Program-made: the position numbers and the translations under genes | Assembly (NCBI GenBank): GCA_019313825.1 | Contig: JAFDAM010000012.1 | Span: 1 to 39,697, forward strand | Reading direction: 5' to 3' | Length of the DNA: 39,697 bases | Origin: Deltaproteobacteria bacterium | Lineage (GTDB): Bacteria; Desulfobacterota; DSM-4660; Desulfatiglandales; HGW-15 | Shown: positions 24,064-32,621 of the stretch, one piece after another | Layout: the number at the start of each line of letters is the position of its first letter | How positions within the stretch are numbered: the stretch's first letter is position 1 | The notes under the pieces: model-generated | Database searches by the model: none | Seen by the model: the letters and a program-made list of their open reading frames with translations, nothing else | What the model was told of the DNA's origin: nothing

Positions 24064-26610
24064 TTATAACTCCGCTTGGACCTCTTCTAGCTGATAGACC
24101 TCAAACACGTCTCCCGGCTTTATATCCTGAAAATTTTCCAGGCCAATACCACATTCATATCCTGACTGGACCTCTTTAACGTCATCCTTAAAACGTCTAA
24201 GCGAGGCCATCTTTCCGTCAAAGACCACCACTTCATCTCTAAGGAGACGTACCTTGGCATTCCTCTCGATATAACCATCAGTCACATAGCAACCAGCGAC
24301 GGCACCCACCTTGGGAACAGAAAATATTTCTTTAATATCCGCCCGTCCAATAATGTTCTCCTTGTAAGTCGGCTCAAGGAGTCCGGTCATGGCCAATCGG
24401 ATATCTTCAAGGACGTTATAGATGACATCGTAGTACCGGATGTCCACCTTTTCCTTTTCAGCAATCCGGATTACCCTCGGATTCGCTCGCACATTAAAGC
24501 CGATCACAATCGCGCTCGACGCAGAAGCAAGCATAACGTCTGTTTCTGTTATAGCCCCTGTGGAGGAATGGATCATTCTGAGCTTAACCTCTTCAGTGCT
24601 CAACTTGTTCAGGGCTTCGGAAAGGGCTTCAAGAGAGCCCCGCACATCTGTCTTGAGAACGATGTTGAGCTCCTTGATCTCGCCCTCTTTTATCTTTTGA
24701 AAAAGATCATCCAGACTGACAATCCCTTGTCTGGACATCTCCTTTTCTTTCATCTTGGCCTTACGATGCTCAACAAGCTGTCTCGCGCTCTTTTCATCCT
24801 TGACAACAATAAATTCATCGCCGGCCATTGGGACTTCGGAGATCCCGTAGATCTCTACAGGGACTGAAGGGCTGGCAGATTGCATCTTCTTTCCGCGATT
24901 ATTGAGCATGGCCCTGACCCTGCCATAGGTCTCTCCGCAAATAAAATAATCGCTCTTCTTGAGGGTCCCGCTCTTTATAAGTACCGTGGCCACGGAGCCC
25001 TTGCTCTTGTCCAGTTTTGCCTCGATGATCGTGCCCCTTGCACTCTTGTCCGGACTCGCCTTTAATTCAAGCATCGCAGCCTGAAGCAGGATCAACTCCA
25101 TCAATTCATTGACCCCTTCACCTGTCTTTGCAGAAATCTTACCGAATATGGTATCTCCACCCCATTCTTCGGGCGCCAACTCCAGTTCGGCCAGTTCTCT
25201 TGTGACCTTCTCCGGATTGGCTTCGGGCTTATCAATCTTATTAATGGCAACAATAATAGGGATATTGGCAGCACGGGCATGGTTAACAGCCTCTTTTGTC
25301 TGAGGCATAACCCCGTCGTCCGCTGCGACCACCAGAACAATAATATCGGTCACCTTTGCCCCCCTTGCCCTCATGGCGGTAAATGCCTCGTGACCCGGCG
25401 TATCGAGAAAGACGATGTCCCCTCCCTTTCCCTTCACGTAATAGGCCCCGATATGCTGTGTGATACCGCCTGATTCACCTCCTATGATGTTGGATTCTCT
25501 TATATAATCAAGCAGGGATGTCTTTCCGTGATCCACATGCCCCATAATGGTCACAACTGGAGGTCTTGGTTTCAGGTCTTCGGGCTTATCCTCAACCTCT
25601 TTAAGGATACTCTCCACCTCAAGGAGATCCAACTCAAGCTCATATCCGAAATCATCTGACACAACAGAAGCGGTCTCAAAATCAATCGCTTGATTGATAT
25701 TGGCCCTGACGCCCAGACTCAACAATTTTCTGATAAGCTCGACGGCTTTTACACTCATGGCTTTGGCAAGTTCCGCCACAGTTACTTCTTCCTGGACCTT
25801 AATCCTTCTTTTTAAGGCCTTGGGGGTGGTTATCTCGGTGTGTTTTAGTTCTTTAGAAACTTCTCTGGCTTTTTTCCCCGCCTTTCTGTCTTTAATCCTC
25901 GGTTTCCGGCCATTATAAAGATCTGCCCTCTCAAAAACCTCTACCTTTCGATAGCGAACGCGGCCTGTTTGTTCAATTTCCTTTTGCTCGGCCCTCTTTT
26001 TATCCTTCTTCTTCCTGGAGGGTTTCCCTTTTTTCTCCTCTTTTGGGACGGCCTCCAACGCCTCAACAGGTGGTACTTCAGTAACAGGTTTTTCAACAGG
26101 AACCTTAGCCTTTTTCTCTTTTGCTATTACCTCTTTCAAAAGCCCTTCCTCCGGCCTCTTGATTATCTTGGCCGGTTTTTCCTTTTTCTTTCTTTTTATC
26201 TTTTTTGGTTTTCCCTTGGGCTTGAGCTCGGCCAAAGGCTTCTTGGCCTTAGCCTCCCCTGGAACCTCTTTCTCTTCGGGTAGCGCCTTCTCTTCCTTTA
26301 GCGGGGGTTTTTCTTCAACCTTAACCTCTTCTCTTTTAACCTTTGGGGGAACAGGCTCTTCCTCCGGCTTTTCTACCTCAACCTTGATCGTCTTTTTTCG
26401 CCGGCGAATAACTCTCGGCTTTATCCTTTTTTCTTCAATTACTTCTGACGTTACACCGGTGACTATATCTTTGGCTTTACTGGCGGCATCCTCATCCAGG
26501 GTGCTCATATAGTTCTTGATATTCATTCCACTGGCTTGCAATTTTTCAACCAGCTTTTTGCTATCCATATTAAGTTCTTTGGCCAATTCGTAAACCCTAA
26601 CTTTAGCCAT
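24064..26610 (-). CDS. infB: Translation initiation factor IF-2
   Basis: GTPase that brings fMet-tRNA to the 30S subunit. The N-terminal IF2_N motif VRVYELAKELNMDSKKLVEKL is followed by a long charged Lys/Glu/Pro-rich linker (about 60-260) and a second IF2_N-like helix block. The G domain has G1 GHVDHGKTS, G3 DTPGHEA, G4 NKID and the switch motif GGITQHIG. Domains II, III and IV make up the rest. The 848-aa length is normal for the group. The ATG has GGGGGA 5 nt upstream and overlaps the ylxR end by 8 nt, so the two genes are translationally coupled. Confidence 0.97.
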   Translation of the reverse strand: MAKVRVYELAKELNMDSKKLVEKLQASGMNIKNYMSTLDEDAASKAKDIVTGVTSEVIEEKRIKPRVIRRRKKTIKVEVEKPEEEPVPPKVKREEVKVEEKPPLKEEKALPEEKEVPGEAKAKKPLAELKPKGKPKKIKRKKKEKPAKIIKRPEEGLLKEVIAKEKKAKVPVEKPVTEVPPVEALEAVPKEEKKGKPSRKKKDKKRAEQKEIEQTGRVRYRKVEVFERADLYNGRKPRIKDRKAGKKAREVSKELKHTEITTPKALKRRIKVQEEVTVAELAKAMSVKAVELIRKLLSLGVRANINQAIDFETASVVSDDFGYELELDLLEVESILKEVEDKPEDLKPRPPVVTIMGHVDHGKTSLLDYIRESNIIGGESGGITQHIGAYYVKGKGGDIVFLDTPGHEAFTAMRARGAKVTDIIVLVVAADDGVMPQTKEAVNHARAANIPIIVAINKIDKPEANPEKVTRELAELELAPEEWGGDTIFGKISAKTGEGVNELMELILLQAAMLELKASPDKSARGTIIEAKLDKSKGSVATVLIKSGTLKKSDYFICGETYGRVRAMLNNRGKKMQSASPSVPVEIYGISEVPMAGDEFIVVKDEKSARQLVEHRKAKMKEKEMSRQGIVSLDDLFQKIKEGEIKELNIVLKTDVRGSLEALSEALNKLSTEEVKLRMIHSSTGAITETDVMLASASSAIVIGFNVRANPRVIRIAEKEKVDIRYYDVIYNVLEDIRLAMTGLLEPTYKENIIGRADIKEIFSVPKVGAVAGCYVTDGYIERNAKVRLLRDEVVVFDGKMASLRRFKDDVKEVQSGYECGIGLENFQDIKPGDVFEVYQLEEVQAEL

Positions 26611-26860
26611 TAAATCCCCCGAAATTCACTATGACCTTATCAGTCCTGAACAGTTTATGAAGACGTCTATTCTTAGACAATTGTTCCTGGCAGGTTCTGA
26701 TTTTACAGACATAAGCGCCCCTGCCATGCATCTTTCCTTCGATATCCTTTATTAACTGACCTTCCGCATCCAATGAGAGCCGTATAAGCTCATTTTTATC
26801 GCGTCTTACACCGCATGAGATGCATGTCCTTATGGGAATATGACCTCTACTCTTCCCCAT
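26603..26860 (-). CDS. ylxR: YlxR family (DUF448) RNA-binding protein
   Basis: Small basic protein with the family signature PIRTCISCGVRRDKNELIRL and GRGAYVCKIRTC; the Cys pairs are typical. Members bind RNA and a nucleoid or RNase P regulatory role has been proposed for some. The ATG at 26860 lies inside the end of nusA (overlap of 14 nt), with GAGGA 8 nt upstream, and gives 85 aa. A longer frame to 26890 would add 10 unlikely residues. nusA-ylxR-infB is the standard order. Confidence 0.9.
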   Translation of the reverse strand: MGKSRGHIPIRTCISCGVRRDKNELIRLSLDAEGQLIKDIEGKMHGRGAYVCKIRTCQEQLSKNRRLHKLFRTDKVIVNFGGFNG

Positions 26861-28160
26861 CGGCCATGTCCTCTTCCGACTCCTCCTCATCCTTAACTTT
26901 TTCTTCGATCTCTTGATTCTCTTCCTTGTCCTTAAGATTTAAAGCCGCGCTTTCAATAAGTTTCATTGCCTTATCTTCACTTATTCCTTTTACCTGAACC
27001 AACTCATCGATATCGGCCCCTGCCACATCTTTATCTGACCTAAACCCCTGCTGATAAAGATTTGTGGCAGTCGCTTCGCCCACACCATCCACGCTAAGCA
27101 AGGAGCTGTAAGCATCTTTCAAGGCACGGTTGTAATCCGACTCGCTGGTGGCGTCCAGGTTCCACCCGGATATCTTTGAAGCCAGCCTGACATTCTGACC
27201 TCTCCTTCCAATAGCTAAAGACAGCTGGTCATCCGGAACCACAACCTCCATAGACTGGTTAGCCTCGTCAACGATAACCCTGATAATCTCGGCAGGCGCA
27301 AGGGCATTGCAGATAAACTTTGCCGGATCAAGATCCCAGGTCACAATATCTATCTTCTCACCCCTAAGTTCCTGAACCACGGCCTGGACCCTTGAGCCCT
27401 TCATCCCCACGCAAGCGCCCACAGGATCAACATCACTGTCTTTGGAATAAACCGCGATCTTCGCCCTGCTCCCCGGTTCTCTCGCCACCTGGACAATCTT
27501 GACAATCCCTTCCGCGATCTCAGGGACTTCACTCTCAAAAAGTACGGATAGCAGATTAGGATGAGTACGTGAAAGGATTATCTGGGGACCTCGACTGAAC
27601 TGTTTTACGTCCAGGATATAGGCCCTTATACGATCTCCCTGTTTATAGTTCTCTTTGGGTATCTGTTCCTTGGAAGGAAGTTCGGCCTCTACGCGACCGA
27701 GATTGACTACAATTGCCCCCTTTTCAAATCTCTGGACAATTCCATGGATGATCTCGCCTCGCCTGTCCTTAAAGTCATCAAAAACCATACTCCTTTCAGC
27801 CTCTCTCAATCGTTGCATAATGACCTGTTTGGCAGACTGTGCCGCTATCCTGCCCAGTTCATCCGTATCCATCTTTATGCCAAGACTGTCACCGATCTCC
27901 GCCTCCGGGTCGATCTTTTTGGCCTCCTCAAGCGATACCTCAAGGTGCTCGTCTGTAACCTCTTCCACGACATCCTTAAATCCAAAGATCTCGATCTCAC
28001 CAAGTTCATCATTGAAATTGATTTCCAGAGCATAATTATGCCCCAGCTTTTTTCTAGCCGCAGTACGGACTGCCTCCTCAAGGGTCCTGATCAATACCTC
28101 CCGCTCAACCCCTTTCTCACGGCTTACTTGGTCCAATACCTTTCCTAAATCTGAAATCAT
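26847..28160 (-). CDS. nusA: Transcription termination/antitermination protein NusA
   Basis: RNA-polymerase-associated factor controlling pausing, termination and antitermination. The N-terminal RNAP-binding domain (about 1-125, ISDLGKVLDQVSREKG..., AAQSAKQVIMQRLREAE) precedes an S1 domain (about 130-200), two KH domains (about 200-345, with GSRVQAVVQELRGEKIDIV and AIGRRGQNVRLAS), and a C-terminal helix-hairpin-helix region (DGVGEATATNLYQQGF, VKGISEDKAMKLIE). It ends in a very acidic tail. The length is 437 aa. It starts 29 nt after the rimP stop. Confidence 0.96.
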   Translation of the reverse strand: MISDLGKVLDQVSREKGVEREVLIRTLEEAVRTAARKKLGHNYALEINFNDELGEIEIFGFKDVVEEVTDEHLEVSLEEAKKIDPEAEIGDSLGIKMDTDELGRIAAQSAKQVIMQRLREAERSMVFDDFKDRRGEIIHGIVQRFEKGAIVVNLGRVEAELPSKEQIPKENYKQGDRIRAYILDVKQFSRGPQIILSRTHPNLLSVLFESEVPEIAEGIVKIVQVAREPGSRAKIAVYSKDSDVDPVGACVGMKGSRVQAVVQELRGEKIDIVTWDLDPAKFICNALAPAEIIRVIVDEANQSMEVVVPDDQLSLAIGRRGQNVRLASKISGWNLDATSESDYNRALKDAYSSLLSVDGVGEATATNLYQQGFRSDKDVAGADIDELVQVKGISEDKAMKLIESAALNLKDKEENQEIEEKVKDEEESEEDMADGEE

Positions 28161-28189
28161 CTTGGTTTTACCCCATAATTTAGAACCTG

Positions 28190-28663
28190 TTAATCTTTAA
28201 ACTGATAAACCAGGTTGGCCTTATCTATCCCAGGCCAGGGCAAGGTTATCAGTCCGCCTTCCACCTCAATATACAGAGTATGGTCTTGAAAATCCTTCAA
28301 ATAGCCTGAAAAATTTCGGCGTCCTTTGACCGGGGCAGCCATCCTTACTTTTACCTTCTTGCCGATCGCCCGGACAAAATCTATCTCTTTCCTAAGAGGC
28401 CTGTTAAGACCCGGGGAAGAGACTTCCAAGACATATTCATGTTCGATGACCTCTTTTATATCAATAAGGTCCCCAAGTTCTCCGCTCACCCTGGCGCAAT
28501 CATCAATGGTTACGCCTCCATCCTTGTCTATGTATATCCTGAGAACCCATCTCCCATGCTTTGACAGGTATTCGATGTCCACCAGTTCAAAACCCAATTC
28601 ATCAAGGATAGGCTCGGCCTGGTCGGCAATCCGCTTTGTTATCGAGAGCGCGATACTTGGCAT
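28190..28663 (-). CDS. rimP: Ribosome maturation factor RimP
   Basis: Two-domain protein needed for 30S subunit maturation. It shows LGFELVDIEYLSKHGRWVLRIYIDKDGGVTIDDCARVS and YVLEVSSPGLNRPLRKEIDF, both diagnostic, followed by the SH3-like C-terminal domain (KVKVRM...GYLKDF). It is 157 aa, the family norm. As first gene of the minus-strand operon it should lie behind the main promoter; upstream, TTGACA (on the minus strand, 28767-28772) is followed by TGATAA with a 20-bp spacer, too long to be convincing. Confidence 0.94.
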   Translation of the reverse strand: MPSIALSITKRIADQAEPILDELGFELVDIEYLSKHGRWVLRIYIDKDGGVTIDDCARVSGELGDLIDIKEVIEHEYVLEVSSPGLNRPLRKEIDFVRAIGKKVKVRMAAPVKGRRNFSGYLKDFQDHTLYIEVEGGLITLPWPGIDKANLVYQFKD

Positions 28664-28871
28664 ATGGCAGCAGACTATAGATTATAAACTCAAGGTCTTT
28701 CCTTAAATCTCTGTGATCGATCTGTAATATCAACCGTTCGTTATCACTGGCCGGTTGTGCCAGTATTGTCAATCAGTAAGAAAAGGTATCAGTTTCCAGT
28801 GTCCTTTCATATCTACTATTTTTAGTCCTATCGGCTCGGCAACAGGTGCTGATGATCAATCCTTAAGACCA
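28664..28871. other. Intergenic region upstream of rimP
   Basis: No gene seen. It contains the CTGGC...GCCAG inverted repeat at about 28748-28763 and a poor promoter-like pair described under rimP. It presumably holds the operon promoter. Confidence 0.35.
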
Positions 28872-28899
28872 ATAAAAAAGCGGGCAATAAGACCCGCTT
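28872..28899 (-). terminator. Rho-independent terminator downstream of tRNA-Gly
   Basis: On the minus strand the 7-bp stem AAGCGGG...CCCGCTT with an 8-nt loop is followed by a run of T (TTTTTTATT). It lies about 160 bp downstream of the minus-strand tRNA gene, with no other gene between. Confidence 0.8.
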
Positions 28900-29060
28900 C
28901 ATAACTGCAGACTGAACTGTTGTTAGTTTTATTGCATAATATTCATAAAGGCAATAAGAAAACCAACACCACGTCCGCAATTCGAAGAAGATCAACCACC
29001 TCACAGGTTAGGTTAATAACCTCAAAAAGGGAATCAGGCCTTTAAAAAAATGAAAACAAT

Positions 29061-29136
29061 TGGAGCGGGCAACGGGGTTCGAACCCGCGACACCAAGCTT
29101 GGGAAGCTTGTACTCTACCAGCTGAGCTATGCCCGC
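29061..29136 (-). tRNA. tRNA-Gly (anticodon CCC)
   Basis: A full cloverleaf is readable on the minus strand. The acceptor stem is GCGGGCA/TGCCCGC, the D-arm contains AGCTCAGCTGGTAGAG, and the anticodon stem CAAGC/GCTTG encloses the 7-base loop TTCCCAA, so the anticodon is CCC. The T-arm is GCGGG-TTCGAAC-CCCGT (last pair G-T). The discriminator is T and CCA is encoded in the gene. It reads GGG codons. Confidence 0.96.
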
Positions 29137-29219
29137 CATGATAACCGACTCATCTTCTTGCTTGGAACTCTTAACCAGAAGATGGATAACAACTTTACCT
29201 GTTTTTCACAGTGATTTTA

Positions 29220-29247
29220 TTATTATCATAAGGCAAATCAAAGTCAA
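29220..29247 (-). promoter_or_regulatory. Candidate promoter of tRNA-Gly
   Basis: On the minus strand TTGACT (29242-29247) and TAATAA (29220-29225) with a 16-bp spacer lie about 85 bp upstream of the tRNA 5' end. Consensus match only. Confidence 0.35.
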
Positions 29248-29655
29248 GAGATATTATTGACCAGATGTTTGCGTAACCCTTATCATAAAAACCGCTTTAA
29301 TATAGAGTTTAGTGTACCCATTTAGGTAGTTTTCGTCCGGAAATACCGCAAAATCCCACGGTCAAGGGATAGAGATTTTCCATGACAGACATCAAATAAT
29401 AAATTTGAATTAAATAAAATTAAAAGCTGCAATAAATAACGGAGCCTAACATAGTTTTCTGGATTTCTCCTATATTTTAGGTCAGTTGGGTCTTTTTATT
29501 CGAGCCTAAATCCTATCTCCATATTCGAATCTCTTATCTGAATTTGGGCTTGCCCGGTTTGCCACTTGACATTAAACAAAGATAAAAATAGTATATATAC
29601 AAGATAAGTATATCAAATATCATAACATGTTGCATGAACTTATAGGTTTTGCCAG
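29248..29655. other. AT-rich intergenic region
   Basis: No gene, RNA or strong hairpin was recognised here; AT content is high, especially at 29390-29460 and 29570-29640. It separates the tRNA gene from the MITE-like element. Confidence 0.4.
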
Positions 29656-29980
29656 TAATGTCCGGTTAGGATTTTGCAATGTCGTCGTATGGACGTTGAT
29701 GGGCGGTAGGGGTCTCTTTTCATGGTCGAACTGCATTATGTGCAGTGCATCCGCATGAAGCCGGAGGCGGCGGACGGGGGGCTTCCTCGGATATTACCCG
29801 ACCTGAACGAGGCTGAATAACGGAGAAGCATTCCGTCCGCCTGTCGAAAATCCCGGTTTATCGGGGGCAGGCACCTTTTATAAAAGTTTTGCTTATAACC
29901 CGTTCGCCATTGTAAAGAGACCCCTACCGGCCATCTTTAAAATACAAATGTCATTAATGCAAAATCCTAACCGGACATTA
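29656..29980 (+). mobile_element. MITE-like element, family 2, complete copy (325 bp)
   Basis: Perfect 23-bp terminal inverted repeats (29656-29678, beginning TAATGTCCGGTT, and 29958-29980). A second inner pair (29698-29719 and 29914-29935, core GGTAGGGGTCTCTTT) matches at 21 of 22 positions. GGCGGACGG and CCGTCCGCC form a further internal hairpin. If the outermost TA on each side is the duplicated target, it fits IS630/Tc1-mariner-type insertion; no longer target duplication is seen. No open frame is credible, so it would be non-autonomous. A second inverted copy is at 1-191. Confidence 0.75.
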
Positions 29981-30076
29981 ATGAGGGCCCCATTCGAATA
30001 CCACTGTAAACACTATTGTTGGCAATTGGAACCCTATGTAATAAACCGTAATTGATAGAGGGAGAATAAAATATCC

Positions 30077-30949
30077 TTGGAAGATGACTCAGACCAAAGT
30101 CTGCTAGACAAGATAATATCTCGGATAAGTAAAAAAACTCATCTTAGAAAAGGCTCTGACCTGACCGAAGAGATCCATGATCTTATGGATGAAGGCCAGG
30201 CCAAAGGACTTATCACCGACGAAGAATCGGACATGGTTCATGGTGTGCTTGACCTAAAGGAGACCATGACCCATTCGATAATGATTCCCCGCACGGATAT
30301 TTCCTCCGCCTCGATCAATTCAACCCTTGGGGAATTCATAGAATTGGTCACCGATTGCGGCCATACAAGAATACCTATCTATAGGGATAATATTGACGAG
30401 ATTGAGGGAATATTACATGCCAAAGATCTCTTGAGGCTCCTTGGTGAGGATCCCGGGTCCAAAATACCGCATGATATTCTCAGGGTCCCCTATTTTGTCC
30501 CTTGGAACCAGAAGATAAGTAACCTTCTAAGAGATTTAAAAAAGAAAAAGACCCATCTCGCCATAGTGACCGATGAATATGGGGGTACGGCAGGAATTAT
30601 CACTATAGAGGATATTATAGAAGAGATAGTGGGGGAGATATTGGATGAACATGATAATGACCGACCATTATTGACGACCGTTGATGAAACATCCGTCTTG
30701 GTCGATGCCCGCCTGGAAATCGAGAAACTGGAAGAACATTTTGAGATAAAGCTGCCTGAGGGCGAATTTGAGTCCGTAGGTGGATTTATTATCCATGTCC
30801 TAGGCAAGATCCCTGTAAGCGGTGAAAAGATCCCCTATCAAGATCTGGAAATGACCATCAAATCCGCGGATGAGAGGAAGATTGATAAAGTCCTCATCAC
30901 TCGCAAAGACCCTTCCAGTCCCGCTGCTGAAGATAAAAAACAACACTGA
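30077..30949 (+). CDS. CorC/HlyC-type CBS-domain protein (YbeX-like)
   Basis: Cytoplasmic protein of 290 aa. After a polar N-terminal helix region (1-60), two CBS domains (about 65-190) contain MIPRTDISS, HTRIPIYRDNIDEIEGILHAKDLL and THLAIVTDEYGGTAGIITIEDIIEEIVGEI. A transporter-associated (CorC_HlyC) domain follows (about 205-285, VDARLEIEKLEEHFEIKLP, SVGGFI). No membrane segment is present. Homologues adjacent to lnt, such as E. coli YbeX, are linked to ribosome or magnesium/cobalt homeostasis. The start is TTG at 30077, with GAGGGAG 13 nt upstream, slightly far. lnt starts 71 bp downstream, the classic ybeX-lnt pairing. Confidence 0.88.
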   Translation: MEDDSDQSLLDKIISRISKKTHLRKGSDLTEEIHDLMDEGQAKGLITDEESDMVHGVLDLKETMTHSIMIPRTDISSASINSTLGEFIELVTDCGHTRIPIYRDNIDEIEGILHAKDLLRLLGEDPGSKIPHDILRVPYFVPWNQKISNLLRDLKKKKTHLAIVTDEYGGTAGIITIEDIIEEIVGEILDEHDNDRPLLTTVDETSVLVDARLEIEKLEEHFEIKLPEGEFESVGGFIIHVLGKIPVSGEKIPYQDLEMTIKSADERKIDKVLITRKDPSSPAAEDKKQH

Positions 30950-31020
30950 CCCAACCGTTCTGTTTATAGATCTCTGCCCTTCGATTATAGGGTAGAATAT
31001 TATAGATGAAATGAACTAAA

Positions 31021-32580
31021 GTGCGTAAAATAACGTTCATATCAACAAGAAAGATACTATATTCCATGCTCTCAGGAGTTATGCTGACGGCCTCATTTCC
31101 GCCGTCAAAGCTGGATTGGGTGGCATGGTTTGCCATTGTGCCGCTCCTGAAGAGCCTTGATAATGAATCCCGCTCCAATGCCTTCAGGTTGGGGCTTGTA
31201 GCGGGACTGACCCATTACCTGACACTTATTTACTGGATCATAGTGGTCCTTAAGAGTCACGGCGGGCTTAATATTGTTGTTAGTTCGGTGGTTTTACTCC
31301 TTTTATGCCTCTATCTATCTCTTTATCCCGGTCTCTTTTCACTCCTGGTATCCTATCTTAAAAGTTCCCGTTTGCGGATTTTGATGACCGCAGGGATCTG
31401 GGTATCGCTTGAATATATAAGGGCCAAACTGTTAACCGGTTTCCCATGGTGCCTTTTGGGATACAGTCAGTTCAACCACCTGAGTCTGATTCAGATATCA
31501 GATATGACCGGAGTATACGGGATATCCTTCCTTATAATAACCTCTAATGCCCTGATCTATCTCCTTTTTTTTGATCATCATCTCAAGATTTGGGAAAGGC
31601 TTCTAAGGTGGGAGATATTATTAATCCTGTTTATGGCAATCTTCACTCTGATCTATGGTCATTACCGGTTGTCAGGTTACATGGCGAAAAAGAACGATCA
31701 AAAAACCGTTAATACAGCGATTATTCAGGGGAATATTGATCAATCAGTCAAATGGCACTCCGCCTACCAGGGGAAGACCGTTAATATATACAACAGACTC
31801 ACCAGTTCAACCTACGGTTTCAGGCCGGATCTGATTGTATGGCCGGAGACATCAGTTCCCTTCTTTTTCCAGGACAATACTGGATTTTCAGACAAGATCG
31901 TTAAGATTTCAAAAGAATCCGGCGCCCAGCTTATCTTTGGCAGTCCAGCTTACACTATGGAGGAAAATGCAATAAGATATTACAACCGCGCCTATCACCT
32001 CTCTCCCGGAGGTATATTAACCAGCCACTATGATAAGGTCCATCTTGTGCCTTTTGGCGAGTATGTGCCCCTTAAAAGATTTTTACCGTTTGTTCACAGG
32101 CTGGTCCCGGCTGCCGGTGACTTTGCGTCCGGCAAGGAGATAGTCCCGTTAAAACTCCCAGGTCTCCCTGTCGGTATCCTGATCTGTTATGAGGCCATAT
32201 TCCCTGATCTGGCACGAACCCATGTAAAAAAAGGCGCAAAGATCCTTGTCAACCTGACTAACGATGCCTGGTTTGGCATGACAAGTGCACCTTATCAACA
32301 TTTATGCATGTCAGCATTCAGGGCCGTGGAGAATGGGAGGCCATTAATTAGGGCCGCGAATACGGGCTTCAGCGCATTTATCGGTTCCAATGGCAAGATT
32401 ATCGAACATAGCAGCCTCTTCACGGAAGCGGTCCTGAAACATGAGGTAAGGGTTAATGGCCCGGCCAGGACTTTTTATACAAGATACGGGGATATATTTG
32501 CCTTGGCAATCCTGGTTATATGCTTGATTAATTTATTTTTCATATTATGTTATCATCGATCTAATTGCCAAAGACAATGA
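31021..32580 (+). CDS. lnt: Apolipoprotein N-acyltransferase
   Basis: Inner-membrane enzyme adding the third acyl chain to lipoproteins in Gram-negative bacteria. The N-terminal half has about six to seven hydrophobic segments (for example VVSSVVLLLLCLYLSLYPGLF and ILLILFMAIFTLIYG). The nitrilase-like periplasmic domain follows with the Glu-Lys-Cys triad in WPETSVPFF, YDKVHLVPFGEYVPL and GILICYEAIFPD, then a last transmembrane segment (about 495-512). The length of 519 aa is typical. The GTG start at 31021 has no clear ribosome-binding site. Its context is the ybeX-lnt pair. Confidence 0.95.
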   Translation: MRKITFISTRKILYSMLSGVMLTASFPPSKLDWVAWFAIVPLLKSLDNESRSNAFRLGLVAGLTHYLTLIYWIIVVLKSHGGLNIVVSSVVLLLLCLYLSLYPGLFSLLVSYLKSSRLRILMTAGIWVSLEYIRAKLLTGFPWCLLGYSQFNHLSLIQISDMTGVYGISFLIITSNALIYLLFFDHHLKIWERLLRWEILLILFMAIFTLIYGHYRLSGYMAKKNDQKTVNTAIIQGNIDQSVKWHSAYQGKTVNIYNRLTSSTYGFRPDLIVWPETSVPFFFQDNTGFSDKIVKISKESGAQLIFGSPAYTMEENAIRYYNRAYHLSPGGILTSHYDKVHLVPFGEYVPLKRFLPFVHRLVPAAGDFASGKEIVPLKLPGLPVGILICYEAIFPDLARTHVKKGAKILVNLTNDAWFGMTSAPYQHLCMSAFRAVENGRPLIRAANTGFSAFIGSNGKIIEHSSLFTEAVLKHEVRVNGPARTFYTRYGDIFALAILVICLINLFFILCYHRSNCQRQ

Positions 32581-32621
32581 CTATGTCGTTTTCACTGATT
32601 GCGGATAAAAGGAGAAGAGAG

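Noticed and set aside
25969-26512. Hydrophobic Phe/Leu-rich plus-strand frames, up to 117 codons
   Set aside because: Antisense of the Lys/Glu-rich linker of infB, which gives artificial Phe/Leu/Ser-rich translations.
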